A stretch of 62,000 nt of DNA, from contig WPIO01000122.1 in NCBI GenBank assembly GCA_009760855.2, positions 957,501 through 1,019,500 of the forward strand. The letters run 5' to 3'. Source of the DNA: Cristatella mucedo. Lineage: Eukaryota; Bryozoa; Phylactolaemata; Cristatellidae. Both the position numbers and the translations under genes were made by a program. The notes beneath the pieces are model-generated. The model was not told the DNA's origin and ran no database searches. It was given only the letters and a program-made list of their open reading frames with translations. Within the stretch, counting starts at the first letter, position 1, and each line of letters starts with the position of its first letter. Positions 58,331 to 62,000 of the stretch are shown in pieces.

Positions 58331-58804
58331 TTAAAGAATATTGTACACATCTGGAAAATATACATACAAATCTTTAAAATTTATTAATATTCAGGATAGG
58401 TCTGCCAAAATTTGCTAATGCCCGACAACCCCTACTACAGAAACACTAATTAAATGCTAAATCCAGAGCCCAAGCTCAAGAGTTTTCGAGCCTACTATAA
58501 GTGGCCTATTTATGACATATCCAGAAAACCTGCAAGGAGTGGTTTAGACAATAATGCAAAATATTTGAGCCAACTCTGCTATGGGATCGTTGTCCAAGCT
58601 TACCCAAATTTAAATAATGCCATAAAAAGCAAAATAGGTAAAATGACAGCCAAACTAATATGATCACCAAAATGTCTCTTAAAGTTTGAAAGAAGATCGC
58701 TAAGTTCCCTGAAGCAGCCTCAATGTATCTGCTGGTTAAAGAAATATACAAGGGATAATAATAGTTTATGCACAGAAGATATGCTAGTTAGCCAGTGATA
58801 TCAC

Positions 58805-58852
58805 CTTCGCATTGATGGGAAAGTCAAATATATGAAAAGTCTTTTTGACGGC
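58805..58852 (-). CDS. Possible further ectodomain exon (weak)
   Basis: 48 nt between a gtatacttag acceptor and an AAG/gtgatatc donor. It is open in phase 0 to 0, which would join in frame with the exon at 52,339-52,492. It would encode AVKKTFHIFDFPINAK. No motif supports it; chance is a real alternative. Confidence 0.2.
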
Positions 58853-59087
58853 CTAAGTATACCTACTATGAAACTATCTGTACACCTATGCATATGCATA
58901 CTGTAGTAAAGACAAAGAACACACAACGAGCATTCACACATCATGCTAGCTAAAGGAATATTCATATAAGTTAGGTCCTCCAGCGTTTTAGAGACTACAT
59001 CACCGGCCATTTCACAGATTATGAAAGATCATTTTTCCTGATAGGACAAGTAGGTTGGGCTAAATACATCCTCAGACATGCCGCTCG

Positions 59088-59180
59088 CTGCTCCTTTGCA
59101 GTAAATGTAAAGCGCCTAGAAATAGGTTCAGTTCTCTGAGGGCGCTTTATCAAGTGCATTATTATTATTATTATTATTAA
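59088..59180 (+). mobile_element. LINE-B 3' tail only
   Basis: GTAAAGCGCCTAGAAATAGG, CTCTGAGGGCGCTTTATC and (ATT)n with perfect hairpin arms. Confidence 0.88.
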
Positions 59181-59554
59181 TGCACATGCAACTGATGGCA
59201 AAGCATCTGCAGCACAGGCCCAGTGGCTTACTTTGAGCTTTCGGCAGCTAAAACCCTTAGTCATTTACAGCAAAGCCAACTGAACGGCGGTGCATTTGGA
59301 ACACATTGTTGCTTAATAGTAAACAAATTGGCAGCAAATGGCAACTTGAACTACGTTGGGAGTTGTGACAGTAGAATAAATTAAATATCATTGCCCAACA
59401 ACTGTGTATATGAGCTCAGTTGTGTTGACTTCTAGAGCAAAAGAATCAGTAACTAGCAGTCACCAACCAAAAAGAGGCAGATTCAATTGTTGCAGTTCCT
59501 AAACGTTTGGAGAAGCAAACTTTGTGTAACTTTGTAAGTCGTTTGAATAGCATC

Positions 59555-59760
59555 CTCGGCGATCTTAAACTCTTTCTAGGCACTTTTTGTAAGTTGTAAA
59601 GGAAGTGCAATCAAATGGTTTGTGTTTCAACCAGCACATAAAGGTTAATGGTAACGAGCACCTGGTTAACAGGTAAATATGATTAGTGGTAGCCTTCCGA
59701 GTCAGCACGAGTAAGCACATAAAAGGCATAACGCATGGACCTATTAAGGCACTTACTAAT
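59555..59760 (-). mobile_element. LINE-B 3' UTR relic
   Basis: CTCTTTCTAGGCACTTTTTG, GTAAGTTGTAAAGGAAGTGC and GAGTAAGCACATAAAAGGC in minus-strand order. It supplies the end of a 149-codon minus-strand open frame, which is therefore doubtful as a gene. Confidence 0.75.
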
Positions 59761-62000
59761 ATAGAGACAGGTTCCTCACAATCTTGAGTGGCTGAGTTCG
59801 CCATTACGCTAATACAAGAATCGTCACTTTGCAGGAAATCTAAAGTTAAGAAAGAGAATTGGCAACAGTATTTCATTTTAGATGGGCTATCACTTAAGAA
59901 ACTGTTTCTGTGGAGTGATTCTGAGAACGAATGAGAATGAAATTCTGAGTCATCGCTGTTGGCACTCAATACAATAAAAAAGTTGTAGAGGCATAACGAA
60001 TCCCCAGTTTGCAATACCCGTAAGCATTAGGAGATGGTCCAAAACCATGGTAAACCCCATCGCGATCTACTACAAATATGCTTGAAAGATTTATCTTTTA
60101 GCCAATTTGCCTCTTATACGGGAGCATATCTATAGGTAAAAGTTATTGGGCCGGGCTTATTCCGGATTCACGGATACCCAATTTTGTTTGCTATTTACAT
60201 CGTCCCTGAAGCAAACTTTCACCAATCACAAGAAATATATCCGGTGGAGGCAAATGAAATGAGAGAAAAATGCACGATTTTTTCCTAATTAGCAGCGATG
60301 AAATATTCCGAGTCCCCTTTTTTAATGTCTATACCTAGCTCCTCATATACCTAACAACTAAATGTAGGCAAAACGTGATGCCGGCCAATATGCATGCCTA
60401 AACTATCTATGAAGGTCTATGAATTTTGACATTCCATTGGTTAATCCCTCATGCCATTCCTGGAATACTACACAAAACTTGATATATTCTTTCAACCTAT
60501 ATTGCTAGCATTAATAGAAATGCCACCTGCTTATTGGCACACTAGCTTACAAATATTGGGACTGTAAGGAACTATTTAAAATACTTAGTGATACAATTAC
60601 CGAATCACTAGATTACAGTTAAGGCTATTGACTGCCAACGGTATTATCATTGAACAAGGGTAGACTCCTTTCGCCTTAGCCCTTGCAAGTCATGACTTCA
60701 AGCCGTTAATGTTCTCAGATCCAAAGGATAGCCAACAATTCCTATTCTGGTCAATTGATGAAAAAGGCTAAATCAGCCTATAGCTCTGCATTGCTTTAAA
60801 CTCTTTACTGAAGAAACTGCAGACGGCAAATACTTAACATGCCTTTAATCCAGGTTCGAACTCCAATCTCGCCATTGTAGCCTAATGACATAACTACTTG
60901 ATGTGGTAATCGATGACAACCAGGCTATTTGACACAAACCAATATAGTGGGGCGAAGGCTATGAAAAAAAGCAGATCTACAAAAATAAAACCATAGTGGT
61001 ACTGCCTCACTGATGGCTTGCTATCAAAAACCTACTTATTTTCGGGTTTTGAGACCTTGTAGGCCTCGACTGCCGTAGCACACTGAAAAATATTATCTGT
61101 AATAGCCAAAATCAGAGAAAAAAGAACTTTTAAACACGACCAGAAAAAATCTACAAACGAACCATGAAGGATTTGCAGGTTCTGTGTTTGAATTCTGGAT
61201 TATTGCCAAGACATTTCCAGCTGGAAAGTAAATAGCTGGCCTAAGGGACGATGGTACAATGCAGCCATGACACCAGCACAAAAACGTCAGTAAGTGAAAT
61301 GGATGAACTAGTTTAGTCAGTTGTTATTGTTTCAAATTGCGAGCTTCCAATTTACTTAAAAATAAATTCAAGTAGTAATTTAAGCTGATCGAAAAAACCT
61401 CATTTACAGAGCCGCAGAGGAGCCTTAAGGGTTATCAGCCGGCTTGCAATGGTCTATATAGGATGGTCTGCTGTCGGGCTCGATTCCACAATCTCACTCA
61501 TGAAGAGCAAGCATATACCTAACTCTAGGTATAGGACCCAGAATGCTCCTAAGATATGTGGCAATTATTGCATTAAGTATTTGCATGCAACTCTTTATGA
61601 GTTAGGTATAAGTACAAGCTTATTAAGTTAGGCTGCTTAATATAAGACGTTTACAACCACTAGGCGAATAATCCTGCAGGTTAGCATGCTTGCCTTTCAG
61701 CTTAGAGTATCTCGAGCTGATTTGCAATTGGTTTGAATATCTCTCACTCAATGCACCCGTACAGGGGGGCAGGCCACTTTGCTGCAGAGTTAGGTACAGC
61801 TATGCATATTAGCCGAACCTGTTATGCTAGAGATAGGCTACTGAACTTTTTATGCTAGAGATGGGCTCTCTATATGTTTACTAAAAGCGATGAATAAATC
61901 AGCACCAACATTTACAAGGAAAAAATATGCATCTGTTCCAAACTGAGCCATTCAGATAACAAATAAGTGCTGGCACCAGAGATGAAACTTAAATTCCTAA

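Noticed and set aside
58580-58680. Hydrophobic minus-strand stretch before a gtaagc
   Set aside because: Open for only a few codons, acceptor poor, and a second membrane segment does not fit the ectodomain side of the gene.
59565-60014. 149-codon minus-strand open frame
   Set aside because: The C-terminal part is LINE-B 3' UTR and the N-terminal part has no motif or clear splice sites.
61420-61520. tRNA-like GGGCTCGATTCCAC near 61,475
   Set aside because: Has a B-box-like stretch, but no acceptor stem, A box or SINE tail could be matched.

Overview
The window is metazoan nuclear DNA. It is AT-rich, full of retrotransposon pieces and simple repeats, and has GT-AG introns of hundreds to thousands of bases. 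It carries the 3' two thirds of one large minus-strand gene. No vertebrate-type repeats were recognised; a marine invertebrate is likely, but the species cannot be read from the sequence.

The gene is a receptor protein tyrosine phosphatase (RPTP) with two phosphatase domains in tandem. I built it by eye from 19 exons between 52,492 and 11,751. Their phases agree throughout and their lengths sum to 2,088 nt (695 codons plus stop). From the N-terminal side they encode the end of a fibronectin-III-like ectodomain, one transmembrane helix, a juxtamembrane segment, domain D1 with an intact CSAGVGR signature, a linker, domain D2, and a short C-terminus. D2 keeps the Cys but has His where the catalytic Arg should be, so it is predicted to be a pseudophosphatase. 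D1 and D2 share all but one intron position and phase. The gene's 5' end was not found; one weak candidate ectodomain exon lies near 58.8 kb.

The introns hold two families of CR1/L2-like non-LTR retrotransposons. LINE-A has one nearly complete copy at 20.3-23.7 kb and small relics. LINE-B has one roughly 3 kb copy at 55.0-58.1 kb, a copy with a 344-codon uninterrupted reverse transcriptase ORF at 49.9-51.5 kb, and many 5'-truncated copies in both orientations. LINE-B ends in a conserved hairpin followed by (ATT)n. A tRNA-like SINE (SINE-1) carries almost the same 3' end, which fits a LINE-SINE partnership. A second tRNA-like SINE (SINE-2) occurs twice.

Layout: 1-7.8 kb is more GC-rich and holds a 121-bp tandem repeat, two copies of an unknown 300-bp repeat (R1), LINE-B relics, a nested SINE-2 and one copy of a second unknown repeat (R2). 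From 7.8 to 11.7 kb I see only simple repeats and one possible polyadenylation signal. From 11.75 to 36.5 kb lie the D2 and D1 exons. From 36.5 to 49.6 kb lie the juxtamembrane and transmembrane exons, in introns crowded with LINE-B. From 52.3 to 62 kb lie the ectodomain exon and more LINE-B. No RNA gene, CRISPR array or prokaryotic feature was seen.
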